Shown here: one piece after another, positions 22,785 through 34,740 of the stretch
How the letters are laid out: every line of letters starts with the position of its first letter
Numbering within the stretch: the first letter of the stretch is position 1
Source of the DNA: Adiantum capillus-veneris
Lineage: Eukaryota > Streptophyta > Polypodiopsida > Polypodiales > Pteridaceae
DNA: 64,000 nt
Direction: 5' to 3'
Assembly (NCBI GenBank): GCA_014529385.2
Contig: CM043942.1
Coordinates: forward strand, 22,244,991 to 22,308,990
Notes under the pieces: generated by a model
The model's database searches: none
Told to the model about the DNA's origin: nothing
The model's input: only the letters and a program-made list of their open reading frames with translations
Position numbers and translations under genes: made by a program

Positions 22785-24104
22785 ATGAACGACGCTGAAG
22801 AAGATTCTGATTTAGGTGAAACCATGGAGACCAAAATGACCACTAACATAGAAACCAACAAGGAAGATCTTCATGAGCCACAATGGCCAGGATCCAAAAA
22901 GAAGATAGGAGCTTACCCAAACCCTACAGAGGAGATTGAGCGAGTCAAGCAATTAAGGAGTTTGGTAGAAGATACCCAAAGGGATCTAGAACCAGCACCT
23001 AGGAAGATCGAGATTACAGACACCGTGTTCCCTACGCAACAACAACCTCACCAAGTCCATAGACCCTTGGACATACCTAGTGTCATCCAAGAAGAAAGTG
23101 ACTTAAAGTCATGGGAAAGTAGGCGTACTCACTTCTTGATGGAAAGAATGTTTACAGAGGGACTACCTGATCCTATCAAAGAAATGGAGATCCCATCTTC
23201 CCCACGTCAAGGGACTCAAGGCGTGCCGTTAAACATTGCCAAATTGATGGATTTCATGTCTTCAGAAGTTAGAACCACCATCATGTCCAAACTATATAAA
23301 GACCCCGAGCTAGTCTCAGCTCTTCGAGCCTTCCTCAATGGAGAATTGAAGTTTGGGCTACCACAATTTGCACAGATGGATGGAGTTGGGGAGATGCCAA
23401 TAGAGGAGGAACACTTAGATCCACAACCCAACCTAGATGAGAACCTTGTTATAGAAATACCTGTTAACAAATTGGGACAATACTTTGAGGGTGATGAATC
23501 CAATGCGACCATACCAATCACTACTAAGGGATTAACTGTGAAGGGAATCCTTGATGGTGGCGTTGGGGTTAGCATTGTGACTAAAAATTCCTGGGAAACT
23601 ATGGGAAGACCTCACCTTGCGACCACATCCATAGTAGTGAAGATAGCCAATGGGTCTATTGCTAAACCTATTGGGATGCTAGAAGATCTCAAGATCAAGG
23701 TCTTTGGACATAAAATAAGGATTACCTTTATTGTTATGGATTTCTCCAAACACACTATGGCATCGGAGATGATCTTAGGACGTCCTTTCATGAGGGAAGC
23801 AAAAATGATGCATGACTGGTTTAAAAACCATGTCTACTTGCAGTTCCAAGATTCTGTCATTCGAGTGGATCTTGTGACGGGTCGAGCACATCCTCTCGGA
23901 AACAGGTTTATAATTGATCATAGATCTGGCACCATAGTTCACTCGGCCCCATTGCAGTATTGTTACACGTGTAAAGCGGACACTGATGTTGGGGAAGATT
24001 CTCCTTATATGGATGTACTACCTGGGATGACTAAGTCAGACAATGTGGATTGGGTCCACCTAGCAACAACCATAGACACTTGGAAAAATAGGGGGATGAC
24101 CTAG
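22785..24104 (+). pseudogene. protease region of gypsy C pol (PR1)
   Basis: A 439-codon frame, open upstream to about 22671 with a Lys/Arg-rich start. Residues about 230-370 form a retropepsin-like domain: GILDGGVGVSIV (Asp at residue 257, a D-G-G variant also met in other plant gypsy elements), then LEDLKIKVFGHKIRITFIVM and the second-half signature MILGRPFMREA. It would cut the gag-pol polyprotein. A stop at 24102-24104 separates it from an acidic linker and RT, so the polyprotein of this copy is broken. Confidence 0.8.
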
Positions 24105-24815
24105 GTAACACCTGAGGGGGATGAAATACCACCACTTGTACCCTTAAACATGCTAGAAGCAATGCATATAGCTTCTGATGATCTACAAGATGAAAGTTTG
24201 ACTGGCATTGAAACCAGTAGCGCCTCACAAGACTATAGCCCACACGATTTGGGGTCAGAATCATCAAATGAAATTGACTCTGAGGACGAAGAATCTGAGT
24301 TAAATCTTAGTGAAAGTGTGGGGACAAACCATTCAGGGCCCAGTGGTAACCTAGATGATAATCTATCCAAGGGAGCAGAAGACACAAGTAGTGATTCATC
24401 TAGTGAGTCTTGACTAGAAATTGACCGTAATCGAGAATTAAACAAGAAGAGTAAGAGATATAAGAGGCGACGATATCGAGCAAATGTGCATGCTAGAATA
24501 AATGAAAAGAAATCTACCGTAGAATGGCTTAATTATATAGGGGCATGTGATGCTCATCGAAAGTTGGTAGATAACTGGGGTGAATACCTTCAAAGAGTTA
24601 TGTGGTGTAGTCCACAACCCATTGACATTGCACAACTAGAGGCTACAGAGAAGCCAAGGTTGAGCCGTACCGTAAGGAGACCACAAAATCGAGAGTTAGC
24701 TCAACAACAAAAGGAATCAGAAGTTAAATCATAGTCCACAGAACAACAGGACTCCACAGACTTACACCCTGCACCTGAACATTTCAAATCCTATACCACA
24801 AAGGAACGTAAGGTT
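24105..24815 (+). pseudogene. acidic linker between PR1 and RT, broken
   Basis: Two open pieces, 24150-24413 (Ser/Glu/Asp-rich, SSNEIDSEDEESELNLSES) and 24486-24734 (STVEWLNYIGACDAHRKLVD), are divided by stops. They lie between PR1 and RT on the same strand and were probably one continuous part of pol. No domain recognised. Confidence 0.6.
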
Positions 24816-26388
24816 GTGTATACAAAGGCCCAAAGAAAACCTATCAATGGGAGCAATGGAGTCTATGATGGTCCAGCGATTGTTAAGGAAATAGAGTTAG
24901 CAAACCCAGGAGAAGAGTCTAAACCTGTCTTCACTGCCCAAGATCTGACAGCGACTGAGGAGTGTGTACTTAAAGAACTTCTCAAGGAATTCAGGGATAT
25001 ATTTGCTTGGACATATCATGATATGAAAGGTGTTCCACCTTCCGTGGTGCAGCACACAATCCCCATGAATAGCATGGCTAAACAAGTTCAACAACCACCC
25101 TACCGAATGAATCTTAAATATGCAAAGATCGTTCAAGAAGAGATTGAAAAGCTTGTGGAATGCGGATTCATACACCCTATTGAGCACTCAGAATGGGTGT
25201 CTCCAATAGTGATTGTGCCAAAAAAGAATGGGAAACTCAGAGTGTGCGTAGATCTCAAGAAGGTCAATGCCGCCACTAGGAGGGACCATTACCCCTTGCC
25301 ATATTCGGAACATGTGCTTGAAAGAGTTGCAGGGAAGGAAGCTTATAGCTTTTTAGATGGGTACTTTGGCTACAATCAAATCACAATTGCGCTAGAGGAC
25401 CAAGCTAAAACAACCTTTATAACCGAATTTGGAGTGTTTGCATTTCGTGTTATGGCCTTTGGCTTAACCAATGCCCTTGCTACCTTTCAAAGATTAATAA
25501 ACACTGCTTTTAGAGAATATTTGAGGGAGTTTTGCGAAGCTTTCTTAGATGACCTTTGTGCTTATTCCTCTTGGAAAGAACATCTATCATGCTTATGAAA
25601 AGTGTTTGAGAAGTGTAGATTGTATCACATCTCCTTAAATCCTTTCAAATGCCAATTTTGGGTTAAACATGGAGTCATTTTAGGGCATATAGTGTCCAAA
25701 AATGGGATTTCCACAGATGAAAGCAAAATTAAAGCCATTGTTGAATTGCCACCACCTACAAACTATAAGGGAGTTCAAAGATTCATGGGCCATGTTGGTT
25801 ATTACCGACGGTTTATTTTAAACTTTGCCGAGATAGCTCGTCCTTTGTACAAGCTTCTTATTGAGTTCCACTGGACTACGGAGTGTGACTATGCTTATGA
25901 GTCATTGAAAAAGACCTTGACTAGCGCTCCTATTCTACGAGTGCCCGATTGAAATGTAATTTTCCATGTGCATATTGATGCATCAAACTTTGCTATTGGG
26001 TGTGTTCTAGCTCAACCAGGAGAACATAAATTGGACTACCCCATCATCTTTGCAAGTCGTCAATTGAATGATACCGAGAGAAACTACACCACTATAGAGC
26101 GAGAAGGTTTAGGTATGATTTATGCACGTGAATAAATTTCGCTACTACCTTCTGGCCAACAAGTTTGTTTTCTATGTTGATCATCAAGCCTTGTTGTATC
26201 TCGTAAATAAACCTTGTTCCACGGGAAGAATTACACGATGGTTGCTAATTCTCCTTGAGTTTGATTTTACCATTGTGGTGAGACCTGGTAAAAGACATGT
26301 CATGGCAGATCATTTGTCTCGCATACACAATAGTGAAGCCCCTACTGGAGTCGATGATGAATTTCCCACGATACTTCTCTATTCCTAG
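24816..26388 (+). pseudogene. reverse transcriptase and RNase H of gypsy C
   Basis: RT at 24816-25598 shows PYRMNLKYAKIVQEEIEKL, WVSPIVIVPKKNGKLRVCVD, FLDGYFGYNQI, FGLTNALATFQR and the active site AFLDDLCAYS. A TGA at 25596-25598 interrupts it, and the thumb continues at 25602-25952 (HIVSKNGISTDESKI, GYYRRFILNFAEIARPLYKL). Another stop at 25950 precedes RNase H (HIDASNFAIGCVLAQPGE, FASRQLNDTERNYTTIEREG, then VDHQALLYL and ADHLSRIH). The motifs are well kept; disruption is by a few point stops and one frameshift near 26125. These enzymes copy element RNA into DNA. Confidence 0.92.
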
Positions 26389-26870
26389 TCGAACCATACC
26401 TGAATGGAGTGAGAAGATTGTGAACTTTCTAATTAATGGTTTTCCACCCAAAGAGCTTCGTAAGGACATAGCTCGAAAACTGCTAAAAGAATGTGAACCT
26501 TACTCTCTCATTGCAGGAACTCTCTACTGGCTAGGGAAGGACGATATTCTGAGACGTTGTGCCCATGAGGATGAGTATTTGTACATACTGCAAGAAGCCC
26601 ACATGGGTATAGCCGGAGGACATTTCTCGGGGGGACTAACAGCTAGGAAGGTGTTTCAATGAGGCTATTGGTGGCCAACCTTATTTAAGGATGCATCACT
26701 TTTTGCAAAAGGATGTGATGAATGTCAACGTTACAAGATCACTCAACGAAAGGATAGGATGCCCTTACATCCTGCTAAAGTGACTCAACCATTTGAAAAA
26801 TGGGGTTTGGACTTTGTAGGCCCAATTATTCCGGCAGCTCGTAGCACTCAATCTCGATATATTATCTTTG
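26389..26870 (+). pseudogene. integrase N-terminal part of gypsy C
   Basis: The zinc-binding H-H-C-C segment is present: EAHMGIAGGHFSGGLTARK, a TGA stop, GYWWPTLFKDA, then CDECQRYK. The core begins at KWGLDFVGPI, with the first catalytic Asp. A short frameshift near 26870 separates this from the next frame (continuing DYVTKWAEA). Confidence 0.88.
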
Positions 26871-29021
26871 CCACCCACTGACTATGTAACAAAGTGGGCG
26901 GAAGCCAGGGAGACACGAAAGGCTGATGCGAGGTCGACTGCCAAGTTTCTCTTTGAGAACATTATTACAAGATTTGGTTGTCTCTTTGAGATTGTGAGTG
27001 ACAATGGTACTCGTTTTATAAATGGAGTAATCAAAGAACTCACTACTAACTTCATGATAGCTCACCATAAGTCCACACCTTATTCTCTGCAAGCAAATGG
27101 CCAAGCTGAGAGCACAAATAAAACCTTAATCTCTGTCTTGACCAAAACAGTGGAAGCTCATTGCACAGATTGGGATTTAAAGTTAACTTCAGCTTTATGG
27201 GCTTATCGTACTCCGTACAAAGTTGCCATTAATTGCACACCGTTTAAGATGGTGTATGGCCAAGAAGCGGTTATGCCATGGGAGTTTGTCGTTCCTAGTC
27301 TTCGAGTAGCTTCTCAAGAAGGTTGGGATGGTAATCCTTTAGTTGAGCGATTATATATCCTTGAAAGGCTAGATGAAGAGAGGAAATTAGCTGTGCAAAA
27401 TGCACTTGTGGAGAAAGATAGGAGGAAGAAATGGTTTGACCATCATCTAAAGAACAAGGATATCAATGTTGGTGATAAAGTCCTTATGTATGGAGTGCGT
27501 AACGAAAAGAAAAAGTTGAAATATGCGAGAAAAGGACCATATAGAGTATGTGAGATCACCCCACAAGGAACCATTCGTGTGGAGACTCTTGATGGAGTTG
27601 AAACCATTGGATTCTTCAATGGGAGCAAATTTAAAAGATACTATGATTCTTTAAGCCAAGAGGAGCTACGTGCCATCCATACGAAAAAGACAGCCAAGGC
27701 TCAAACAAAATTGAAAAAGATACAAGTTCAAGCTGAGGCGAAAGAGCGCCAACAACGCATAAGAAGCCAGCGAGAGGCTAACCTTGGAGTTAAACATGCA
27801 TTCCACATTGAAACAGAGGATCATTGGTTGGACTCTGACACGCCTCTACGATACTCTATTGAGTTAAATAGTGTCTATGGAAAAGTGCTATATAATGCCT
27901 TATTGGACACGGGTGCAAAATATAATCTGCTATCATATGGGGTGTGGTGTCAGTTAGGGAAGCCACCTCTATCTGAGAGTATTATCCAAGTCAAGGGTGT
28001 CAACAAGAAAAAAACTACGGTTTTTGGAATCTGGCACACTTCTGTTAGTTATGACAATGGGGTTGTAGCTCAAGACTTTTTTGTCATGCCTACTGGAACT
28101 ATCGAGGGTAATATAAACCTGGGACGCACATGGATGATAGCCACCAAATGCACTATTGAGTGGGGGACTGAGGGTGTCACAATGCAAAAACCAACTCTTA
28201 TCCCTACCACTCAATCCATAGTCCCTGAGATATTGCCTAAGGAAATAAAATCCAAGACATTGCATGTCCAGGAGGTTGAACCATACGTCCCCATAGCCCA
28301 ACTCTCTAGAGCTTCAACTGATGTAGTTGAAAGAAAGCTTGAGACACACAAGAACCATCCTAATATAACAAAGAAAGCATACAACTGGGTCCCTAAAGCT
28401 TCTTTAGTGACCATGGCTGATACTAAAAAACGGAAGTCTCGTAAGAAACGTCCCACTCACTCCAAGAAATGTAAAGAAACATTGCGTTGGATTCCTAAAC
28501 GACTATTGAAAGCCCAAGGATACTATGAAGAAAATGATCAAATCTGGGTGCCCAAACGTAAATTGTACTCTTATCTGTCACCTGGCCCATGTAAACCCAA
28601 TCCTGTGGCTCCAAAACAAATTGAAAATCGTGGAAAGGAAAAAATCACGGAATGTTACACACCCGCTCTAGAGCTAGTTTGGGTACAAAAGAAAGAACGA
28701 TTTGTTCCACCTAGCTCAAGAATAGGGAAATCAAATGAAGCTTCTTGCTCTTCATGTAGTTCCTATACACAAATACAAGCTTCGACACAACCTCCACCTA
28801 CCATTGTACATATCCATACAAGCAAGAAAGAGTTTGCACTTCCCGTTGTAGGTTCACCACCTACAACAATGTTGCAAATAAAATCATGGGAGAGTACCTT
28901 ACCACCCTTGCAACTAGATGAAACACATAGGGCGATCGAAAACTATTGGTTAAAGCCTTCACCCATAACAACTTGGAACAATTGGTTTCAAAAGGTGACG
29001 ACATTATTCCAAAAGGTATGA
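26868..29021 (+). CDS. integrase core fused to a second retropepsin-like domain, 717 aa frame
   Basis: A single open frame. Residues 1-180: integrase core with IVSDNGTRF and ANGQAESTNKT (second Asp and Glu). About 215-262: GPY/F-type C-terminal domain (ARKGPYRVCEI). About 265-325: Lys/Arg/Gln-rich linker. About 329-440: a complete retropepsin-like domain with NALLDTGAKYNLLS (Asp 347, Thr 348, Gly 349), VVAQDFFVMPTG and NLGRTWMIATKCTIEW (Asn 417 to Arg 420). From 500: a Lys-rich tail with recurring W-x-P/Q-K motifs at W507, W541, W560 and W605. The domain could be a duplicated protease or one captured from elsewhere. Its frame is intact although other pol parts are broken. The ATG follows an upstream frameshift, so the native start lies earlier. 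Confidence 0.85.
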   Translation: MPPTDYVTKWAEARETRKADARSTAKFLFENIITRFGCLFEIVSDNGTRFINGVIKELTTNFMIAHHKSTPYSLQANGQAESTNKTLISVLTKTVEAHCTDWDLKLTSALWAYRTPYKVAINCTPFKMVYGQEAVMPWEFVVPSLRVASQEGWDGNPLVERLYILERLDEERKLAVQNALVEKDRRKKWFDHHLKNKDINVGDKVLMYGVRNEKKKLKYARKGPYRVCEITPQGTIRVETLDGVETIGFFNGSKFKRYYDSLSQEELRAIHTKKTAKAQTKLKKIQVQAEAKERQQRIRSQREANLGVKHAFHIETEDHWLDSDTPLRYSIELNSVYGKVLYNALLDTGAKYNLLSYGVWCQLGKPPLSESIIQVKGVNKKKTTVFGIWHTSVSYDNGVVAQDFFVMPTGTIEGNINLGRTWMIATKCTIEWGTEGVTMQKPTLIPTTQSIVPEILPKEIKSKTLHVQEVEPYVPIAQLSRASTDVVERKLETHKNHPNITKKAYNWVPKASLVTMADTKKRKSRKKRPTHSKKCKETLRWIPKRLLKAQGYYEENDQIWVPKRKLYSYLSPGPCKPNPVAPKQIENRGKEKITECYTPALELVWVQKKERFVPPSSRIGKSNEASCSSCSSYTQIQASTQPPPTIVHIHTSKKEFALPVVGSPPTTMLQIKSWESTLPPLQLDETHRAIENYWLKPSPITTWNNWFQKVTTLFQKV

Positions 29022-29028
29022 TCTACCC

Positions 29029-29130
29029 AAGGAAGGGGGGAGTGTTTGCTGACATCCATCATTCACTTGATTTCCTCTCAACCTTCCTCCCTGACCTCTC
29101 AATCTCCAATCCTAGGGAATGTATATATAA
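29029..29130 (+). promoter_or_regulatory. second polypurine tract and TATA box inside gypsy C
   Basis: AGGAAGGGGGG (29030-29040) lies two bases before a TG at 29043, just as the terminal tract at 30953-30963 lies two bases before the LTR TG at 30966; the 11-base core is identical. About 80 bp on, TATATATAA (29122-29130) resembles a TATA box, 197 bp before the ATG of the accessory ORF. It may be an internal plus-strand primer and promoter, or the remnant start of a captured LTR. Confidence 0.5.
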
Positions 29131-29326
29131 AGCCTTATACTAGTTCTAGCAAACAAACAAAAAAAAAGATTAAAAAAAAAGAAGTAAAAGAGCCAGAGCG
29201 ACGAGCAACGAGAGAGCACCCTATCAGATCGTACACATAAGTCTAAAATCACCATGTCACATCAAGCACCACACAAAAAAAACTCATGTTTTAAAGACCT
29301 AACCAAATCTATCTGTATTCTCAGAG

Positions 29327-29749
29327 ATGGCTAGTTCACCAGAGGCATACGCTTCTATTTTTTATGGAAGGTACCCTTTTTCTTTTTCTCGAGTGTTTCA
29401 GATTTGCTACCCTGTACTTTCTTGCAAGTGGGATTTGGTAGAGAGACTTGCGCGTGAGAGAAATTTTGAGGAGTTAGAATGGCTGATACGTCTATGGATA
29501 ACTAGTGATCCCTACCCAATAGCGAATGTTTCTCCGGTGGCACATGCTTATTCTTTTGCACAAGATGAGTATCCACGCATCGCGAGGTTCTTGATTAACA
29601 CGCTTGCGCAAGAGGATGATGAAGAAGAAATAATAGAGACCGAGAAAGACTATGGCCTCACGGAAAATGATTTCATTTATCTAGATGATGAGGATAGAGG
29701 CCTATCCTTAGGGTGGCCACCCAGTTTATATAATATCCTCTTTCCTTGA
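29327..29749 (+). CDS. accessory acidic protein of gypsy C, 140 aa, unknown
   Basis: An intact frame located between the integrase/second-protease ORF and the 3' LTR, where envelope-like or other extra genes occur in some gypsy elements. It reads MASSPEAYASIFYGRYPF, WDLVERLARERNFEELEWLI, then an acidic C-terminus (EDDEEEIIETEKDYG, IYLDDEDRG). I see no signal peptide or transmembrane helix, so it is not an obvious envelope. The RNFEELEWLIR stretch could form an amphipathic helix. No family recognised. It is preceded by a TATA-like box. Confidence 0.5.
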   Translation: MASSPEAYASIFYGRYPFSFSRVFQICYPVLSCKWDLVERLARERNFEELEWLIRLWITSDPYPIANVSPVAHAYSFAQDEYPRIARFLINTLAQEDDEEEIIETEKDYGLTENDFIYLDDEDRGLSLGWPPSLYNILFP

Positions 29750-30952
29750 TTCTAAAAGGGATGACAGATAGGTAGGTTAGGGGTCTGGATTGTGTTTTGA
29801 GTTTGTTTTCTAGGAGTTTTAATTTTTTCACACTGACATGCCTCCTAGAGGTATAGTGCTTGTTTTTTGGATGTGTTAGATAGGACTTATATGGATTTCC
29901 ATCCACATGGTTGAGGACATTTGCTTCGACGAAATGAGCAACTCCATACCTCCATGTGTACTACTTTCCATTATTCATGTTGGTGGATATGTATAATTGC
30001 TAATAATGATTTTTCATGGTTTGTTTGAGTGCAATAGTTATGCTTGTTATCTGCCATTATAGATGTATAAATTTGTCTTTGCTTAAGTTGATGGAACTAG
30101 AGTTTAATCTTATGGATGAGCCTTGAGATTAGGAGACCGTGACTTTAGGTTAAATCAATTACTTGACCACTAGGCCTAGCTGATAAAATTATCTGAGTAT
30201 TTGAGACCTTAGGAATGTTTAAGGCATAGAGAAGCTTGCTCACTTAAACAACAAAAACACTAGTGAGAATACAAAGGAAATGGAAGCAAAAAACATAAGT
30301 GCCACAAATGAAAAATCTAATGCTGGAAGAGAAATCCTGGCTTGATTTAGGACTTCACTCACATGTATTGTCTATGGTACTAGAGCCCTAGAGGTTCCTA
30401 GTGTGGGAGCTTTTCTTTGAGAAGCAAAAAGCCCCGGACATACAAAATAAGCACATACATGAAATGATTGTGAACCAAAGTAAAAAAGAAAAAAAGAAAA
30501 AAATGAATGACATTTAAAAGACTTCCATCGAGCTTACAGTTAACATTTCAAGCTTTTGTTTGCAGTTGTGAGAGCTAGTTGGCTAATCAAAGCTGAAAAG
30601 CACAATTAAGGAATCTTGCATTTAGATAATCTTCTTAGCTTAGCTAGTACTAGAGTAGTTGTTTTAACCTTAGTCATAGCTAACTAATTGATAGACTCAC
30701 CCATAAGCCCAAAACTCTTGATTAATTAATTTAATCAAAGTGCGATTTATTTGTCCTTAATGACAGTCTAACATTTCATAAATCTTGCATTTACTCATTT
30801 CCACATGTACTTTACATTCCCCTCATGATTTATGGCCATATAATTCCGCTTGCTGAAACAATGACTTTGCCTTACAGATTCAAATCCAGATGCTCTACAA
30901 CATGGATATAACAAGCTTCAACTCAATAGCTTTTGAGGACGAAATCTAAATC
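29750..30952 (+). other. untranslated 3' region of gypsy C
   Basis: About 1.2 kb without a significant ORF between the accessory gene and the terminal polypurine tract. No repeat seen. Confidence 0.55.
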
Positions 30953-30965
30953 AGGAAGGGGGGCA
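30953..30965 (+). promoter_or_regulatory. polypurine tract of gypsy C
   Basis: AGGAAGGGGGGCA directly precedes the 3' LTR TG; it is the expected primer for plus-strand DNA synthesis. Confidence 0.88.
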
Positions 30966-31717
<752 letters not shown>

Positions 31718-31980
31718 CACTTTTTTTGTGTGGGTATGTGTGTGAGTAAATATTATGCTAGAGGTGGATGATTGAGGTTCCAAGGAACACTAGGCCTACA
31801 AGAAGCTCAATCATCTCTCTCTTTTTGTAGAGCTTAAAGGTCCTTAAAGCTAGTTATCTTTGGAATGTTCAAAGGGTAGGCAACACCACTAGCTACTGAA
31901 AGGGTTCTTCTTGTATTGAACACTTCACTGATGGAGAAGGCAAGGTGATAACTCAAAAATGCACAAAGTATTAATATTGG

Positions 31981-31981
31981 A

Positions 31982-32039
<58 letters not shown>

Positions 32040-32082
32040 TTTTGGTATGCACCATAGGCGAGAATGACAGTGTGAGTGTGTA

Positions 32083-32118
<36 letters not shown>

Positions 32119-32298
32119 GTGCTTTGGAAAAGAGTGTGTTCAAAAATGTGTGCGTTTTATGTATATGTATGTTTAGGTTATGTACGTATGTGTGAAGTGC
32201 TTGGGAAAAGATTATGTGTTCAAAAATGTGTGTGTTTTATGTATATGTATGTTTAGGTTATGTACCTTGCCAATAAAGATGATATTAAAACCCGGTGG

Positions 32299-32333
<35 letters not shown>

Positions 32334-32717
32334 AGAGAGAGAGAGAGAGGTGCTTGGGAAAAGAGTATGTGTTCAAAAATGTGTGCGTTTTTATGTATAT
32401 GTATGTTTAGGTTATGTACGTGACCAATAAAGACGTTATTACAACCAGGTGATTCTGATCCCCGTGCACCTCTAGACCGAGGTGTGTGAGGATCGGGCAT
32501 GTCTAAAGAATTTGATGTAGTTTACACTAGCTAGGGCATGGCTAGAGCTAAACCAGAGGCAAAGGGGTTTCTCTCGCTACATGGATTGTCATGTAGACGT
32601 GGGTGTGTATATTTGTCTCACTCAAAAAATATAGAAATTGGCCAATAAAGATGAGATTATAATCTGGTCCTAATCTCTGTGCACCTCTAGACTGAGGTGT
32701 GTGGGGATCGGGCATGG
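31981..32717. repeat. compound repeat region with GT/GA tracts and three-copy units
   Basis: Three copies of a 67-70 bp unit (gtgcttgggaaaag to ggttatgtac) lie at 32119-32185, 32197-32265 and 32350-32419. A second unit (ccaataaagatg, ttata, ctctaga then gatcgggcatgg) occurs at 32269-32303 (partial), 32423-32500 and 32641-32717. GT/GA tracts at 31981-32034, 32082-32117 and 32303-32349 precede the copies. No ORF is conserved. Confidence 0.75.
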
Positions 32718-33640
32718 CTAGAGAATGTGAGGTAGTTTATGTTAGGAAATAGGACGTAGCTAAGTAGATATTAGAGTAGTTTACTTAATGGAGAGAGATA
32801 ATTTTCACACATGAGAGATTATAGAGTAGAGAGAGAGAGAGAGAGCACGCACGATATACGTGGTTCACCCAATGTGGCTACATCCACGAGAAAGCAACCA
32901 CTCAATGTCTTTAGTACTTCAAACTAGAAGTAGGTTACAAAGGGATTATACCCTTAATGGAGCTTTCACATTGATTCACTCTCACCACCTTACATGCATC
33001 TTGCTTCATCAACTTCACAATGCACCACAATACATCTTGTGTGTAGAAGAGGCCTCCTTTTGTAGGCCAAAAGGACTGCCCTCTCTCATGAGAGGTAGCC
33101 GTGTGTAGCCGCCCTTGTGTAGACAAGTCCGAGTTGAATTCTCCCATGTGCCCATGTGTGGCCGTCCTTGAGAAGAAACGTTCACCTAGCAATCAGCCAT
33201 CGGCCATTGAATTTGGCCACCAGCCAAAGACTTCCATCCATCGGCCACCGGCCATTGACTTTCGGCCCACTAACCAATCGTATTCCGTAGTTTTTTGATC
33301 ACTTTTTGGCTGCCATCCGACCATATATGCCGATGAAAAGGAATATTTCGGCAAACCTAGTCTTGAGAAAATCTTGAGACTGGGCGTAATTTTTTATTTT
33401 CCTTCAAGTGAATTTTCTCACACACGATGGCTTCTTCTCATAATGGGGGCCTTACAAATGTGCATTTTAACACTAGAAGTTACTAGGGTAAATCAAGCTC
33501 CATAATTAACAATTTATAGTGTGATTTACTGGAGAGAGAGAGAGGGAGACAGAGAGAGAGAGAGAGCGAGAGAGAGAGAGAGAGAGTAGAAAGAGAAAAA
33601 GAGTTAATTTATGTTTAATTTAGGGTTCATGGTATTCATA
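32718..33640. other. possible LTR-derived segment, no gene
   Basis: Near 32850 the text tacgtggttcaccc, gtggctacatccacg resembles a segment common in plant LTRs, but no matching partner was found. A GA-rich stretch lies at 33533-33586. Otherwise no feature. Confidence 0.3.
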
Positions 33641-33800
33641 GTCATTATGAGTACTGACGATGATGTGGGGCCGTCTGACCAAGACGTCTATCTCACAAAA
33701 AGGATCTTATGTCCTTGTAATCAATGCAAACATGTTTTGCAATGGACAAGACATGTTTCTTTGCAGCATGTTCGCTAGTTTGGTGAGTTTGACCCATCTA
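33641..33800 (+). pseudogene. possible CACTA transposase-associated fragment
   Basis: A frame reads YLTKRILCPCNQCKHVLQWT then RHVSLQHVR and a stop. CPCxxC followed by a basic H-x-x-x-x-H is the pattern of the transposase-associated domain of En/Spm (CACTA) transposons. No terminal repeats or transposase core were found nearby. Confidence 0.3.
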
Positions 33801-34512
33801 TTATAGATCAAGTTGTTTCCAATTACATTTCATCGGACTCTATGTTGGCCAACAAGCAGTGATACTACAACCTAATAGATGTGATTGAAGGTGCTTTACT
33901 CAAGCAGCATACGCGAGGCCACAAAATACAACCTCTTTAAGCTCGGAGGGTGACCATGGAAAGCACATTCCCAACCAAGCTATGCTTGAGTCGGAGATCG
34001 ACAAAATGATTGAGACAATCATGGAATTGTATCTGAGCAATTTTGCCCCCTTTTGTCTCTGTACTAAACTTGTGAAACTTCAAATTCTACATCAACTTGA
34101 AAATCAAATTGTTCTAACTTCAAATTTTGAAGCAAATTTCTATCATTAACATATGTTTTAACTCCAAATGTGTTTTTTTTTAGTGTAGGTATGGATCCAG
34201 ATGTGTTTTACTCTTCCTTAGACCTCGAGTAGAGAAGGTGGTCTGACGACCACCATATCACCAGTGCATCGATGCGTCATCCCACTCCTTCATTGTCTCC
34301 ATCTACTTCGGAGTGATCAGTGCGCTCCAAGAGCTCATTGTCGCGATTAGATGGTCTACACACTCCTCTAGGCACTGATGCCCTAATGGTGAAGGTGTCA
34401 ACTGTTGTGGAGGAGGCACCACTAAAGTTTCCACACTGCCTCATAGTCATCAAGGACACTTACCTCCCTCTTCTTTACCTGCCCCAACACCGGCCATAAC
34501 TTCGTACTGTAC
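33801..34512. other. no gene seen
   Basis: About 700 bp up to the copia B LTR without a supported feature. Confidence 0.4.
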
Positions 34513-34739
34513 TGTTACCATATACATGTGGTAGTGATGTGTGTGAACACACTAGGACCGCCGGGGCATTTTTTCCCTCTTTAGGAGGTTTTTTCCCCCG
34601 TGCATTGTATATACGCCCATCACTCTAGGGCTATCCATCTTTCCATTGCACACTAAGTAACACACTCTCTATTGTGTGCCTTGAGCTTCCTTCGTCTTCT
34701 CCAAGCTGTGTGCGTTTCTCTGCAACCCTAATTCCAACA
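34513..34739 (+). repeat. 5' LTR of copia B (227 bp)
   Basis: TGTTACC at the start and CCAACA at the end; full-length match with the LTRs at 9012-9237, 53371-53597 and 54373-54599. Confidence 0.95.
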
Positions 34740-34740
34740 A

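Noticed and set aside
29043-29300. A complete second LTR beginning at the internal TG
   Set aside because: No matching partner, no CA end with target duplication found; kept only as a possible internal signal.
29327-29749. Envelope gene in gypsy C
   Set aside because: No signal peptide, transmembrane helix or coiled coil; nothing supports an envelope role.
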